Shown: positions 52,590-60,731 of the stretch, in pieces
Layout: every line of letters starts with the position of its first letter
How positions within the stretch are numbered: the first letter of the stretch is position 1
Assembly: GCF_035590735.1 (NCBI RefSeq)
Contig: NZ_CP141595.1
Span: 2,141,001 to 2,205,000, forward strand
Reading direction: 5' to 3'
Length of the DNA stretch: 64,000 nucleotides
From: Rossellomorea aquimaris
GTDB lineage: Bacteria > Bacillota > Bacilli > Bacillales > Bacillaceae_B
Notes under the pieces: generated by a model
Told to the model about the DNA's origin: nothing
Databases searched by the model: none
Seen by the model: the letters and a program-made list of their open reading frames with translations, nothing else
Program-made: the position numbers and the translations under genes

Positions 52590-52820
52590 ATACATGTCAT
52601 GATAGGAATGAGTAGTGACTTATCTCCCTGGTGAAGAGAGCTGATGGCTGGTGGGAATCAGTACAAAGATAAGCGCGAATTACCTCCTTAAACATTCTCT
52701 GCGAACCCTTCTTAGTAGCAGAGAACGGCCGGTCCGTTATCCGTATGAAGTGGAAGAGAAATCTTCAATGAGGGTGGTACCGCGTTAACCACGTCCCTTT
52801 TTTAGGGGCGTGGTTTTTTG
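52590..52820 (+). promoter_or_regulatory. T-box riboswitch of tyrZ, tyrosine specific
   Basis: The leader has AGAGAG, the GATGGCTGGTGGGAATCAGT distal region, specifier TAC (Tyr) at about 52681-52683 in GAATTACC, T-box AGGGTGGTACCGCG (52771-52784) and a terminator of AACCACGTCCC and its complement with T6 (52787-52820). The GAATTAC context matches the phhA T-box. Confidence 0.93.
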
Positions 52821-52845
52821 GTGTGATTTTTAGTTGAGAGAGTGG

Positions 52846-53015
52846 ATAACGGCGGAAGGTTCATTTTTTACGGCGGAATTTTCGTTTGAACGGCGAATTT
52901 CCGAATATATAGACGAAATCACAAATTCGTCGTCTCTAATCAGAATATATCATCGAAATCCAGAATATATCAGCGGAATTTTCATTTTATCAGCGAAATC
53001 CTATCAGCGAAATTA
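52846..53015. repeat. Degenerate array with GCGGAAT/GCGAAAT every ~20 bases before tyrZ
   Basis: About eight units with starts such as ACGGCGGAA, ACGGCGAAT, ATCGAAATCC, AGCGGAAT and AGCGAAATCC, separated by A/T-rich stretches (ATATATC, TTTTATC). They occupy the 265-base stretch between the T-box terminator and the tyrZ start, so they are in the tyrZ mRNA leader. Confidence 0.6.
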
Positions 53016-53085
53016 AAATGATCTCAAAGAACACGTTCAACCTGACGAATATTTAAACGAACATATCAATCAAGGAGGAATCACC

Positions 53086-54333
53086 ATGCAACACAAATGG
53101 GAATCACTTTCACAAGAACAACAGGCAGAAGTGGAAAGGCAGTTAAGCGTATACAAAAATGGAGTGCATGAAATCATTCCAGAAACAGAATTAAGGAACA
53201 AACTTGTCAAGTCAATTGCAACAGGAGTACCATTGAAAATCAAGCTGGGTCTAGACCCAACCGCTCCTGATGTTCACCTGGGTCATACGGTTGTTCTGAA
53301 CAAATTAAGGCAGTTCCAAGAAAACGGTCATATCATACAGCTCATTATAGGGGATTTCACCGGTAAAATCGGTGATCCAACTGGCAAGTCTGTTGCAAGG
53401 AAGCAGCTGACTGATGAAGAAGTGAAGAGAAATGCCCAAACATACTTTGAGCAATTTGGGAAAGTCCTCGACAAAGAGAAGGTGGAGCTTCATTACAATT
53501 CTAAATGGCTGTCATCATTGAAACTCAAAGATGTGATTCATTTGTCCTCTAAGATAACGGTTGCTCGATTAATTGAAAGAAACGATTTTTCTAATCGATT
53601 GTCATCAGGGAAGCCAGTCTCCCTTCATGAGTTTTTCTACCCGTTAATGCAAGGATACGATTCCGTCGCATTGGAAAGTGATGTGGAGCTTGGCGGGACG
53701 GATCAGCAGTTTAATGTGTTGATGGGAAGACATCTTCAGGAGCATTACAGTCAGGAGAAACAAGTTGTCATTTTACTTCCTTTACTTGAAGGCCTCGACG
53801 GCGTGGATAAAATGTCAAAATCAAAACTTAATTACATTGGAATTGATGAAGATCCAAACCAAATGTTTGGGAAGACGATGTCGATTCCGGATGAATTGAT
53901 CATCAAGTATTTCAACCTGATAACGGACTTATCTTTAGATGAGAAATCGAAAATAGAGAAGGAATTAATCGTAGGGACACTCCACCCTAGAGATGCCAAA
54001 ATACGTTTAGGAAAAACCATCGTGTCCATGTACCACGGAGAAGAAGCAGCGGGGAAAGCCGAGAACAATTTCCAGGAAGTATTCCAAAAAGGCGCCCTGC
54101 CTGATGACATTCCAGAGATAAAGTGGACAGGTGAAAGAAGAGTGCCCATTATCACCTTACTTGTTGAGTTAAATATGCAAGGGTCTAAGAGTGAAGCGCG
54201 GCGGATGATTCAAAATGGTGGAATCAGAATCAATTCAGAAAAGGTTCTTGATATGCAACTGGAAGTAGAGATTGAAGATGGACTGATTGTGCAGGTAGGG
54301 AAGAGGAAATATAAAAAGCTTCGAATAATGTAA
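53086..54333 (+). CDS. tyrZ: Tyrosyl-tRNA synthetase, TyrZ type
   Basis: The 415-residue class I synthetase has a HIGH motif as HLGH (residues 64-67), KMSKS in [10 protein letters not shown], and a C-terminal S4 domain (about 350-410; [17 protein letters not shown]). The start [15 protein letters not shown] is diagnostic of the TyrZ branch rather than TyrS (SGFDPTADSLHIGH). In Bacillus subtilis both exist and tyrZ is usually silent or inducible; here it sits behind a Tyr T-box. AAGGAGG precedes ATG 53086. Confidence 0.95.
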   Translation: MQHKWESLSQEQQAEVERQLSVYKNGVHEIIPETELRNKLVKSIATGVPLKIKLGLDPTAPDVHLGHTVVLNKLRQFQENGHIIQLIIGDFTGKIGDPTGKSVARKQLTDEEVKRNAQTYFEQFGKVLDKEKVELHYNSKWLSSLKLKDVIHLSSKITVARLIERNDFSNRLSSGKPVSLHEFFYPLMQGYDSVALESDVELGGTDQQFNVLMGRHLQEHYSQEKQVVILLPLLEGLDGVDKMSKSKLNYIGIDEDPNQMFGKTMSIPDELIIKYFNLITDLSLDEKSKIEKELIVGTLHPRDAKIRLGKTIVSMYHGEEAAGKAENNFQEVFQKGALPDDIPEIKWTGERRVPIITLLVELNMQGSKSEARRMIQNGGIRINSEKVLDMQLEVEIEDGLIVQVGKRKYKKLRIM

Positions 54334-54452
54334 CTCTTTAAGAAAGTCGTCTAATCAGCATGAATAGATGGCTTTCATATTTTTTACAATAAATCAAATA
54401 TTTGCGATTTATCAGTTGACTTAATGGAAGATCTTGCATATAGTAAAGGTAT

Positions 54453-54468
54453 ATCAAATAAATTTGAT
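54453..54468. promoter_or_regulatory. ArsR/SmtB-type operator before the second arsR gene
   Basis: A perfect dyad, ATCAAATA-AATTTGAT, 19 bases before the start of the ArsR gene at 54487. A weaker relation, AATCAAATATTTGCGATTTAT, lies upstream near 54393. Confidence 0.6.
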
Positions 54469-54486
54469 TTAAGAGGAGCAGATAGC

Positions 54487-54807
54487 ATGAATAAACAAAT
54501 TCCATTAAAAGATTTATCACTGGATTCAACCTTTAGTAAATACGAAAAAAAATTCAAGGCGCTTGCAGATCAAAAAAGGTTATTTATCCTGCACCAAATT
54601 ACTGAAATGCGAGAAATGTGCGTATGTGACTTATCGGATAAATTAGACTTACCCCAATCTAAACTTTCCTACCATCTGAAGATTTTAATGGACGCTGAGT
54701 TGATCTTGAAAGAAACGCGTGGCACGTGGAGTTACTATACATTAAATCATACTGAATTGAATCACTTGTTATCAGAACAACTTTGCTGCTTGTTTAGGAA
54801 GGAATAA
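54487..54807 (+). CDS. ArsR family metalloregulator, second in the window
   Basis: The 106-residue protein starts at ATG 54487 (AGAGGAGC upstream). It has MCVCDLSDKL (Cys45, Cys47), matching the alpha-3 metal motif of ArsR, the recognition helix LPQSKLSYHLKILMDAELI, and a C-terminal Cys pair in EQLCCLF. It probably senses As(III), Sb(III) or another soft metalloid and controls the permease gene 179 bases downstream. Confidence 0.88.
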   Translation: MNKQIPLKDLSLDSTFSKYEKKFKALADQKRLFILHQITEMREMCVCDLSDKLDLPQSKLSYHLKILMDAELILKETRGTWSYYTLNHTELNHLLSEQLCCLFRKE

Positions 54808-54835
54808 GGTGATTAATAAATCTGGAGTCTCTTTA

Positions 54836-54932
54836 TGATTTATTAATCAAAAAAAATTGATGTAGGAAATGCAATTATTTTAAGAAAGAGATTGCTTTAT
54901 TTCGATTTATTAATCAAAAAAAGTTGATATAT
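54836..54932. repeat. Direct repeat upstream of the permease gene
   Basis: ATTTATTAATCAAAAAAA (A/G)TTGAT occurs at 54838-54861 and again at 54903-54926, 65 bases apart. It lies between the arsR and permease genes; ATTAATCAA resembles half of the upstream operator, so these may be regulator-binding sites. Confidence 0.5.
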
Positions 54933-54985
54933 AATTTCCGATAATCGAGCAAAAAAAATCGTCAACAAAAATGGAGGCAGTCAAA

Positions 54986-55846
54986 ATGACTATATTGAAA
55001 GATTTCATCATTATCGCTCTTGAACTAACTGTGCTGTTTGTCGGGATTTCATTTGTTATTCATTTACTTCAAGGACTCATTCCCTATAAAAGGATGGAGG
55101 AGCTGATGGATAGAAGCCATCCTCTGTGGAGTGCTCTGATTGCTGTTGGTTTTGCGTTTGTCACACCATTTTGCTCCTGTTCAACCATCCCTATTGTCGT
55201 AAATCTATTGCGAAACAAAGTCCGTTTTCCCATTGTGATGATTTTCCTTTTTGCCTCTCCTGTACTGGATTTAACGATTTTGTCCTTGATGACTTACTTA
55301 CTGGGATGGAAAGTAGCAATTGCATATACGTTTTTAACCACTTCCTTTTCTATTATCATCGGATTTGCGTTGAGTGCATTTGGATTTGAAAAACAACTAA
55401 AAAATGTCATGGTAGAAAATTTCTCAGCCCCTGAGAATGGTATCGACATTAAGAAAGCGATAAGAGAAACGCTTACACTTATGAGAGATGTCTATCCATT
55501 TCTTATTATCGGGGCAGGGATTGGTTCGATTATTCATGGTTCTGTTCCAACTGAATGGATTACAACCTATCTAGGCGGAGAGAATTGGTGGCTGGTGCCT
55601 ATAGCTGCGATTATCGGGATTCCTTTATACATCCGATTATCTACAATGATCCCCATCTCTCAAATTCTTATTGCTAAAGGAATGGCACTTGGACCAGTAA
55701 TGGCTCTAATGATTGCATCAGCAGGAGCAAGCCTTCCGGAAGTGACTTTACTCCATAGCATCTTTAAGAAGAAGCTTGTTATCGCATTTATTGGCTCTGT
55801 CCTCTTCATGTCTACTATGTCGGGATTCTTATTTTACTTTATATAA
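54986..55846 (+). CDS. ArsP-like permease (DUF318/PF03773 type)
   Basis: The 286-residue protein has eight or so helices with the family motif TPFCSCSTIPI (Cys63, Cys65) in the first half. Some members, ArsP, export trivalent methylated arsenicals such as methylarsenite; others are of unknown role. ATG 54986 follows GGAGG by 7-8 bases; the 54971 start overlaps that site. The ArsR upstream and Cys-rich peptide downstream support a metalloid role. Confidence 0.85.
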   Translation: MTILKDFIIIALELTVLFVGISFVIHLLQGLIPYKRMEELMDRSHPLWSALIAVGFAFVTPFCSCSTIPIVVNLLRNKVRFPIVMIFLFASPVLDLTILSLMTYLLGWKVAIAYTFLTTSFSIIIGFALSAFGFEKQLKNVMVENFSAPENGIDIKKAIRETLTLMRDVYPFLIIGAGIGSIIHGSVPTEWITTYLGGENWWLVPIAAIIGIPLYIRLSTMIPISQILIAKGMALGPVMALMIASAGASLPEVTLLHSIFKKKLVIAFIGSVLFMSTMSGFLFYFI

Positions 55847-55859
55847 GGAGGTGAAAAAA

Positions 55860-55970
55860 ATGAATTGGTTAAAGAGTTTGATTGGTCAGAAAAAACAGAA
55901 GGAATGCTGCAAAGTGAAGTTGGTTGAAGTAATAGATGAAAATGCTAAAAAAGAATGTTGTCAAAAATGA
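55860..55970 (+). CDS. 36-residue Cys-rich peptide downstream of the ArsP-like gene
   Basis: ATG 55860 follows an ideal AAGGAGGTG. The peptide MNWLKSLIGQKKQ continues with two Cys pairs, KECCKVK and KKECCQK, in near-repeated KECC contexts 16 residues apart. Two vicinal dithiols could bind trivalent arsenic, antimony or another soft metal. It starts 13 bases after the permease stop and is followed by the operon terminator, so it is part of the operon. Confidence 0.8.
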   Translation: MNWLKSLIGQKKQKECCKVKLVEVIDENAKKECCQK

Positions 55971-55973
55971 AAA

Positions 55974-56010
55974 ATGAAGCCCTCGTTATCTAACGTAGGG
56001 CTTCATCCTC
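55974..56010. terminator. Terminator of the second arsR operon
   Basis: ATGAAGCCCT-CGTT and AACG-TAGGGCTTCAT form a 14-bp stem with one bulge, 3 bases after the peptide stop. It can serve both converging transcripts. Confidence 0.85.
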
Positions 56011-56058
56011 TTTTATTGGGATTGTAGTAAAGAGCGTTTGCGATTATCTACTTTCAAA

Positions 56059-56922
56059 TCAATGAGTCGGCGTTTCGGTTAAATTAAAGCCAATATACTT
56101 CAAGGCAGATTCTAAATTGCGTACCTTAACAATAGGTAGTTGAGATAATTGTCCGCTTTCCTTTTCGTGAATCGCAATACCAGGTGTGATTCCTGTGAGA
56201 ATGGATTCAATACCCATTATCTTAAGTGATTTTACTAAGTTAATAAATACCGTAGGAAATACTCCATCTAAAATGAGCAGACCGGATAAGTCGATAATAA
56301 AGTACACCGTATCATGACTGGAGCCATAATCGAGAACTTTGTTAATTATTTTTTTTGCACGTATTTCATCGATGACTCCTTGGATACTAAGGCAGGCTAT
56401 TCCTTCTGTAATCGGGATAATCGGAACACTCAAGTAATTCATATTAAATTTGGTTTGATCCAAATCCACGATATAAGACAGAATATCTGCCATGGATTGA
56501 AGGTATTCAATATCCGTCTGACAGAAATTCTTCTCTTCTTTATCCATGACACATAATGTTCCAAATACATCCCCTTGTAAATCTCTTAGTGTAACCCCGA
56601 GAAAGCCTTTCACCCCTAATTGAGAAGTAACTTCCAATTCTTTGGTGATGGCATCTTCTTCAAGGTTTATCTTATGCATCTCATTGTTTTCGTTCATTAT
56701 AATCAACCTACAATATGTATCTCCATATTTAACAGAGTAACCCTCTGGAATGATTTCTTCTTTTTCGTTATAAGAACTTAAAACAGTCATGGCATCTTCG
56801 CCTCGTCTTGTTACATAAGCCTTTTGAACATTTAAATGTTTGCTTATGCTTTGGAACAACTTTTTAGAGGTGGCTATTAATGAATGGTATTCGGATGACG
56901 CTATATTATACTCATTAGACAC
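56059..56922 (-). CDS. GAF-STAS stressosome-type sensor protein
   Basis: The 287-residue protein has an N-terminal GAF domain (about 15-155; GVKGFLGVTLRDLQGDVFGT, LCVMD) and a C-terminal STAS domain (about 165-280; FIIDLSGLLILDGVF, SILTGITPGIA). The STAS sites corresponding to RsbR Thr171 and Thr205 are Ser (DLSG) and Thr (LTGI). It may be an RsbR-like stressosome component with a small-molecule or redox input. Not adjacent to other rsb genes; the second STAS protein here after 35228. Minus-strand GGAGGGGG is the ribosome site. Confidence 0.82.
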   Translation of the reverse strand: MSNEYNIASSEYHSLIATSKKLFQSISKHLNVQKAYVTRRGEDAMTVLSSYNEKEEIIPEGYSVKYGDTYCRLIIMNENNEMHKINLEEDAITKELEVTSQLGVKGFLGVTLRDLQGDVFGTLCVMDKEEKNFCQTDIEYLQSMADILSYIVDLDQTKFNMNYLSVPIIPITEGIACLSIQGVIDEIRAKKIINKVLDYGSSHDTVYFIIDLSGLLILDGVFPTVFINLVKSLKIMGIESILTGITPGIAIHEKESGQLSQLPIVKVRNLESALKYIGFNLTETPTH

Positions 56923-57181
56923 GAATCTTTCCCCCTCCTCTAAACTAGAATTCTATGAACTATGTAAAATCAAAAAAATGCAGTTAATGTAACTATATAG
57001 ATAATGTGAATGAATGTCTAATAAGATATTTTTTTGAAAAAATACTTATTTAAGTTATAATTTCCCATATAATGGAGAGGAAGTGTAATCCGTTATCGGG
57101 AAAATAGTAAACAATGAAAAGTATTTCAATGCAGATCTGTTGCCTATTGAGCAATTAATAAGTGATAAAGAGGAGAACCAA

Positions 57182-58144
57182 ATGAGTACAATCACAATAG
57201 AAAAAGCACGAATAGAAGATGCAGATATCCTTACAGATATGAAAAGGAGAGTGTTTGATGTTGAAAAAGAAAAATGGCTATCATATAAAGATAATGTCGT
57301 CGATTACAATATCCAGCCACCAGGCTACGACTCCGTAGAGATGGGAAAGTATATGATCCTAGAATTGAATTATTTCAAAATCCTTTATCAAGAAGAGCTT
57401 GTTGGAGGTGTGATTGTCACGTTAGAGGGAAAGCGCCATGGAAGAGTCGACCGTATCTTTGTTGATCCGGATTACCAGGGAAAAGGAATCGGTTCATCAG
57501 CCATAAGATTAATAGAAGAGAAGTTTCCACAGGTGAATTCGTGGGAACTCGAGACATCCAGCCGGCAGCTGAATAATCATGCCTTTTACGAAAAGATGGG
57601 GTACAAGAAAATCTTTGAATCAGAAGATGAATTCTGCTATGAGAAAAGGATACAACTTGATGCTACAGAAGAGGGTGAGACGAGGGAGGTTCTCATTCAA
57701 GGTGATACCTTGAGACAAGTTGACCTTTCTCGGCTGCAGGTGGAACAGAGCGACATAACGGAGACAGATTTCTATGGGATCTCCGGGAGTCACTTCACAT
57801 TTAGCAACAGTAACCTAATGGGAGCTCAATTTAGCAATTGCAATCTAAGTGAATCCCGCTTTCAAAATATTAATTTCAAAAAATCCCTGATTGCTGATTT
57901 GAATCTTTCACATAGTGAATTCGCCCATGTGACTTTCGGTGGCGTTTATGTTCATGACACGACTCTTGAAGATGAGGGTGAGCCTGTAAGATTTGAGCGT
58001 TGTGATCTTAAAGGGAGCCAGTTTAAAAGTTGTAATCTGAATAATGTAGAATTAATAGATTGTGAGACGGAGGGAATGAGGATCAACAATATTTTGGTTA
58101 AGGATCTTTTAGATGCGTATGAAGTAGTACTTAAGAAGAGGTAA
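57182..58144 (+). CDS. GNAT acetyltransferase fused to a pentapeptide repeat domain
   Basis: The 320-residue protein starts at ATG 57182 (GAGGAGAACC upstream). Residues 1-165 are a GNAT domain with RIFVDPDYQGKGIGSSAIRL (acetyl-CoA loop) and LNNHAFYEKMGYKKIFES. Residues about 185-300 are A(D/N)LXX-type pentapeptide repeats (SNLMGAQFSNCNLSESRFQN, then HSEFAHVTFGG and CDLKGSQFKSCNL), a right-handed quadrilateral beta helix. Pentapeptide proteins include DNA mimics that protect gyrase (Qnr, MfpA); here the helix may be a scaffold. The fusion is unusual. Confidence 0.85.
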   Translation: MSTITIEKARIEDADILTDMKRRVFDVEKEKWLSYKDNVVDYNIQPPGYDSVEMGKYMILELNYFKILYQEELVGGVIVTLEGKRHGRVDRIFVDPDYQGKGIGSSAIRLIEEKFPQVNSWELETSSRQLNNHAFYEKMGYKKIFESEDEFCYEKRIQLDATEEGETREVLIQGDTLRQVDLSRLQVEQSDITETDFYGISGSHFTFSNSNLMGAQFSNCNLSESRFQNINFKKSLIADLNLSHSEFAHVTFGGVYVHDTTLEDEGEPVRFERCDLKGSQFKSCNLNNVELIDCETEGMRINNILVKDLLDAYEVVLKKR

Positions 58145-58213
58145 AGTGAAAATCTACAGACACCCACTTTAGGCGGAAGTCATAAGATACTTAATGACAG
58201 AGAGGAAAGAGAG

Positions 58214-59140
58214 GTGTCTTTCTATATGAATCCTTATCAGTTTTATCGTCAATTCAAACCTTTTCACTTAGATGGTTACTCGCGGGTTCAGGAGAATCAA
58301 TCACTGATAAAAGATATACAAAAGGCAATTAACGGAGAATATAGTGCGATCGCTTGTTATAAAAAACTTGCAAAATTGGCCTCAACCGTAGAAGAGAAAA
58401 ATCGCATTCGAGAAATTCGAAAAGATGAAATGCGCCATTTCAAAGCTTTCAGTGATATCTATACGAATATAACAGGAGTCCCGCCCACCCCTCAATTGCA
58501 AGAAGGTTGTCCTGATTCATACAAAAAAGGTCTTGAATTCTCCATAAATGACGAGCAAGAAACGGTTGATTTCTATTTAGAGATTGCTGATGGAGCCCAA
58601 GATACCTATATAAAGGAATCATTCCGTCGAGCTGCCGCAGATGAACAAAATCATGCCGTTTGGTTTTTGTTTTTCTTTATCAAAAACCAAGGAAGAGGGA
58701 GACAGGATAGGCAAATGAATTACGGCGCAAAAGGAGCACTTGATGCAACTTCACTCACTGTTCCTCAAATGCTCGTTTATGCCATGCAGGATGAATACCT
58801 GGCTCAGGCTAGATACGATCGAATCATACAGAATTTCGGAAATGTTCGAACCTTCTTAAGAATAAAAGAAGCCGAGATACGACATATTTCAGCTTTGCAA
58901 ACTCTTTTCCAACGCTATGGTGTGCCATTGCCTGAAGATAATTCCCAAGCCTATACTTCAACTCCGGATTCGATTAAGAGTGCATACGCAGCAGGAGTTC
59001 AGGGTGAAATTGACAATATAGCTATGTATAATAAATTTCTGACCTACAATCTTCCTCAAGATGTAAGAATTGTTTTTACACAATTAAGAAATGCTTCACA
59101 GAATCATTTAGCTGCTTTTGAGAGAGGGTTAGCTAGATGA
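58214..59140 (+). CDS. Tandem ferritin-like domain protein
   Basis: The 308-residue protein has two ferritin-like four-helix domains. The first (about 25-155) has EYSAIACYKKL, RKDEMRHFKAF, ISNDEQETVDFY-like and RRAAADEQNHAVW segments with Glu and Glu-x2-His ligands; the second (about 185-305) repeats EYLAQARYDRII, IKEAEIRHISALQ, GEIDNIAMYNKF and NASQNHLAAF, like DUF2202. The role could be di-iron oxidation or peroxide removal. GTG 58214 has AGAGAGG 8 bases upstream; ATG 58226 is an alternative. Confidence 0.85.
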   Translation: MSFYMNPYQFYRQFKPFHLDGYSRVQENQSLIKDIQKAINGEYSAIACYKKLAKLASTVEEKNRIREIRKDEMRHFKAFSDIYTNITGVPPTPQLQEGCPDSYKKGLEFSINDEQETVDFYLEIADGAQDTYIKESFRRAAADEQNHAVWFLFFFIKNQGRGRQDRQMNYGAKGALDATSLTVPQMLVYAMQDEYLAQARYDRIIQNFGNVRTFLRIKEAEIRHISALQTLFQRYGVPLPEDNSQAYTSTPDSIKSAYAAGVQGEIDNIAMYNKFLTYNLPQDVRIVFTQLRNASQNHLAAFERGLAR

Positions 59141-59143
59141 TGT

Positions 59144-59168
59144 GGCCACCTGTATGGGTGGTTTTTTC
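59144..59168 (+). terminator. Terminator of the ferritin-like gene
   Basis: GCCACC and GGGTGG with a T6 tail; a short stem. Confidence 0.6.
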
Positions 59169-59342
59169 ATGGGGTGGGCCTGAGGTTGATGATGGGTAAA
59201 AGTGGTGTTGATGGTGCGGAGAAAACCGATGGATTACGATTATCTTCCAAGAATTGCAGTTAAATTGAAAATATCTCAAGGGACCGAAATTTAAGGGACC
59301 TCATTTCGACATCTGGATTCCCGCATGGAAAAAATAATGAAA

Positions 59343-59380
59343 AAAAAAGAGATAGATGATCATTCATCTATCTCTTTTTT
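59343..59380 (-). terminator. Terminator of the acetate transporter gene
   Basis: A 17-bp perfect stem, AAAAAAGAGATAGATGA and its complement, with a TCAT loop, adjoining the stop of the minus-strand gene. Confidence 0.9.
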
Positions 59381-59382
59381 CG

Positions 59383-60000
59383 CTATTTAAATATCCCGAA
59401 TGGCTTTCCTACAGGAAGTGTTTCTCTCCCAAAGTGGGTGTTCAACACACTTGCAGCAGAGCCGTAGAAGCTGAATAATGCAATAAACAACTCAGAAATG
59501 GCCGCTAACTTATGCATGGCTTCAGGTGCAATCCCAAGTGTAGACAGGGAAAGGCCGATAAATAAGAAATCAATCAGGACAAAAATAATGAATAAGACCT
59601 TATGTGTTTCCATGGCGCCAACGGTCATGAAAATACTGAAAATCAGATAGCCGATATACGCAATCCCCAGTTGGTGTGGATCAACTGCCGCTGCCGCTGC
59701 TTCTCCAAACACACCGAATGAAATTAACCAGGATGTCCCGACACCAAGCCAAAATAAACCGAATGCTCCAAATGCAGTGGATCCGAACGTATTATTATGT
59801 TTTGCATCTCCAAAGCATGCGATCAACTGTGCAATTCCACCAAGGAAAATCGCCCATGGTAGTACAAATGAAACGCCATCCGTCCACCCAAGTTTCGCTG
59901 AAGAAGCGACAAGGGTAACCATAGCTAATCCGAAAAGTCCAAGAGCAGATGGATCTGCTGTTGTAATTTGAACTCGTTGAATATTTTGTGTTTGATTCAT
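59383..60000 (-). CDS. Acetate uptake transporter (GPR1/FUN34/YaaH family)
   Basis: The 205-residue protein has six hydrophobic helices and begins with the family motif ADPSALGLFGLAMVTL (N-P-[AS]-P-L-G-L type). SatP/AceTr proteins take up acetate or succinate with protons. Length is typical. Minus-strand AGGAGG precedes the ATG. It is monocistronic and divergent from the toxin-helicase region. Confidence 0.9.
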   Translation of the reverse strand: MNQTQNIQRVQITTADPSALGLFGLAMVTLVASSAKLGWTDGVSFVLPWAIFLGGIAQLIACFGDAKHNNTFGSTAFGAFGLFWLGVGTSWLISFGVFGEAAAAAVDPHQLGIAYIGYLIFSIFMTVGAMETHKVLFIIFVLIDFLFIGLSLSTLGIAPEAMHKLAAISELFIALFSFYGSAASVLNTHFGRETLPVGKPFGIFK

Positions 60001-60250
60001 GATGATACCTCCTATTAAACATACTTGACTAATTTACATAAAAAAGTCTCCATATGCAATAGAAAATATTATGTAAGCATAACTTTCATAAAAAAGACGG
60101 TATTTTTGATGTAGTTGAGATAAAAAGTGGGTTTCGCTGATAAAATTTTCTCATACGCTAATCCAGCTCTCACAACCTCATCAAAAGAATCAATTTCAAC
60201 AAGATTACGACTCCTCGAATGAAAATTCATCAAAAACCTCCACACTAATG

Positions 60251-60296
60251 AAAGAACTCCCGGATTATCCGCAAAAAGATAATCCGGGAGTTCTTT
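60251..60296. other. Orphan 19-bp perfect hairpin
   Basis: AAAGAACTCCCGGATTATC and its exact complement around CGCAAAAA in the 730-bp gap between the acetate transporter and helicase. No gene ends near it. A 101-codon minus-strand frame crosses it but lacks a ribosome site. It may end an unseen small RNA. Confidence 0.6.
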
Positions 60297-60414
60297 CTTC
60301 TGTCCGTACATCCAATTCACAGCAAAAAAACGCATGAATTGAGTATATCCTACATACATATCAACAGGGGACAAATATTTTACTCGAGCGATCCTCTAGA
60401 AGGGGGTGAGGGTG

Positions 60415-60495
60415 GTGGAGAACTACTTTATTTTCATGCTGATATTTCAAGCAGGAAGTTTCATCATTTCGTTGTTGAATCATATTGAAAAGTAG
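60415..60495 (+). CDS. Probable type I toxin, BsrE/TxpA (holin-like) family
   Basis: A GTG start at 60415 lies 6 bases behind AGAAGGGGGTG, the extended ribosome site usual for these toxins. The 26-residue peptide MENYFIFMLIFQAGSFIISL then ends LNHIEK. It has one transmembrane helix and follows the pattern of BsrE (FQ-LMLMLAIGSFIIALLTYIEK, from memory) and the putative holin-like toxin family. A terminator lies 18 bases after the stop, and a candidate antisense promoter lies beyond it, as in bsrG/SR4 and bsrE/SR5. Overproduction of such peptides damages the membrane; antisense RNA normally silences them. Confidence 0.75.
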   Translation: MENYFIFMLIFQAGSFIISLLNHIEK

Positions 60496-60513
60496 AGGGC
60501 TCCTAAATATTTT

Positions 60514-60548
60514 CCGGACTATGACTGGCCTCATAGTTCGGTTTTTTT
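60514..60548 (+). terminator. Terminator of the type I toxin mRNA
   Basis: CCGGACTATGA and TCATAGTTCGG form an 11-bp stem with one wobble, followed by T7. Confidence 0.88.
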
Positions 60549-60564
60549 CTGTCGGATCGCTTCC

Positions 60565-60593
60565 ATTATAGTCTATGTAGATCATCTCGCGAA
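60565..60593 (-). promoter_or_regulatory. Candidate promoter of an antisense antitoxin RNA
   Basis: On the minus strand, TTCGCG (60588-60593), a 17-base spacer and a perfect TATAAT (60565-60570). Initiation near 60558 would give an RNA running through the toxin terminator into the toxin 3' region. The -35 is poor (3/6), so this is tentative. Confidence 0.5.
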
Positions 60594-60731
60594 TATACGT
60601 TTCTATTAATATAGTAATCGATGCCGTACAGTTTCTAAATTTGCCCATTGTTGTTATCATAGGATTATTGAAGAAAACCAATTAGGGAACTTTCGCTTAC
60701 ATACAAACATTTCAAGGAAGGAACCAGACAC

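Noticed and set aside
52846..53015. CRISPR array
   Set aside because: Units are degenerate, spacers are not of fixed length, and no cas genes are present.
60069..60374. 101-codon minus-strand frame before the acetate transporter
   Set aside because: It crosses the 19-bp perfect hairpin and has no ribosome site or family features.
60361..60681. 106-codon minus-strand frame over the toxin locus
   Set aside because: It is antisense to the toxin gene and its terminator; the short plus-strand gene explains the signals better.
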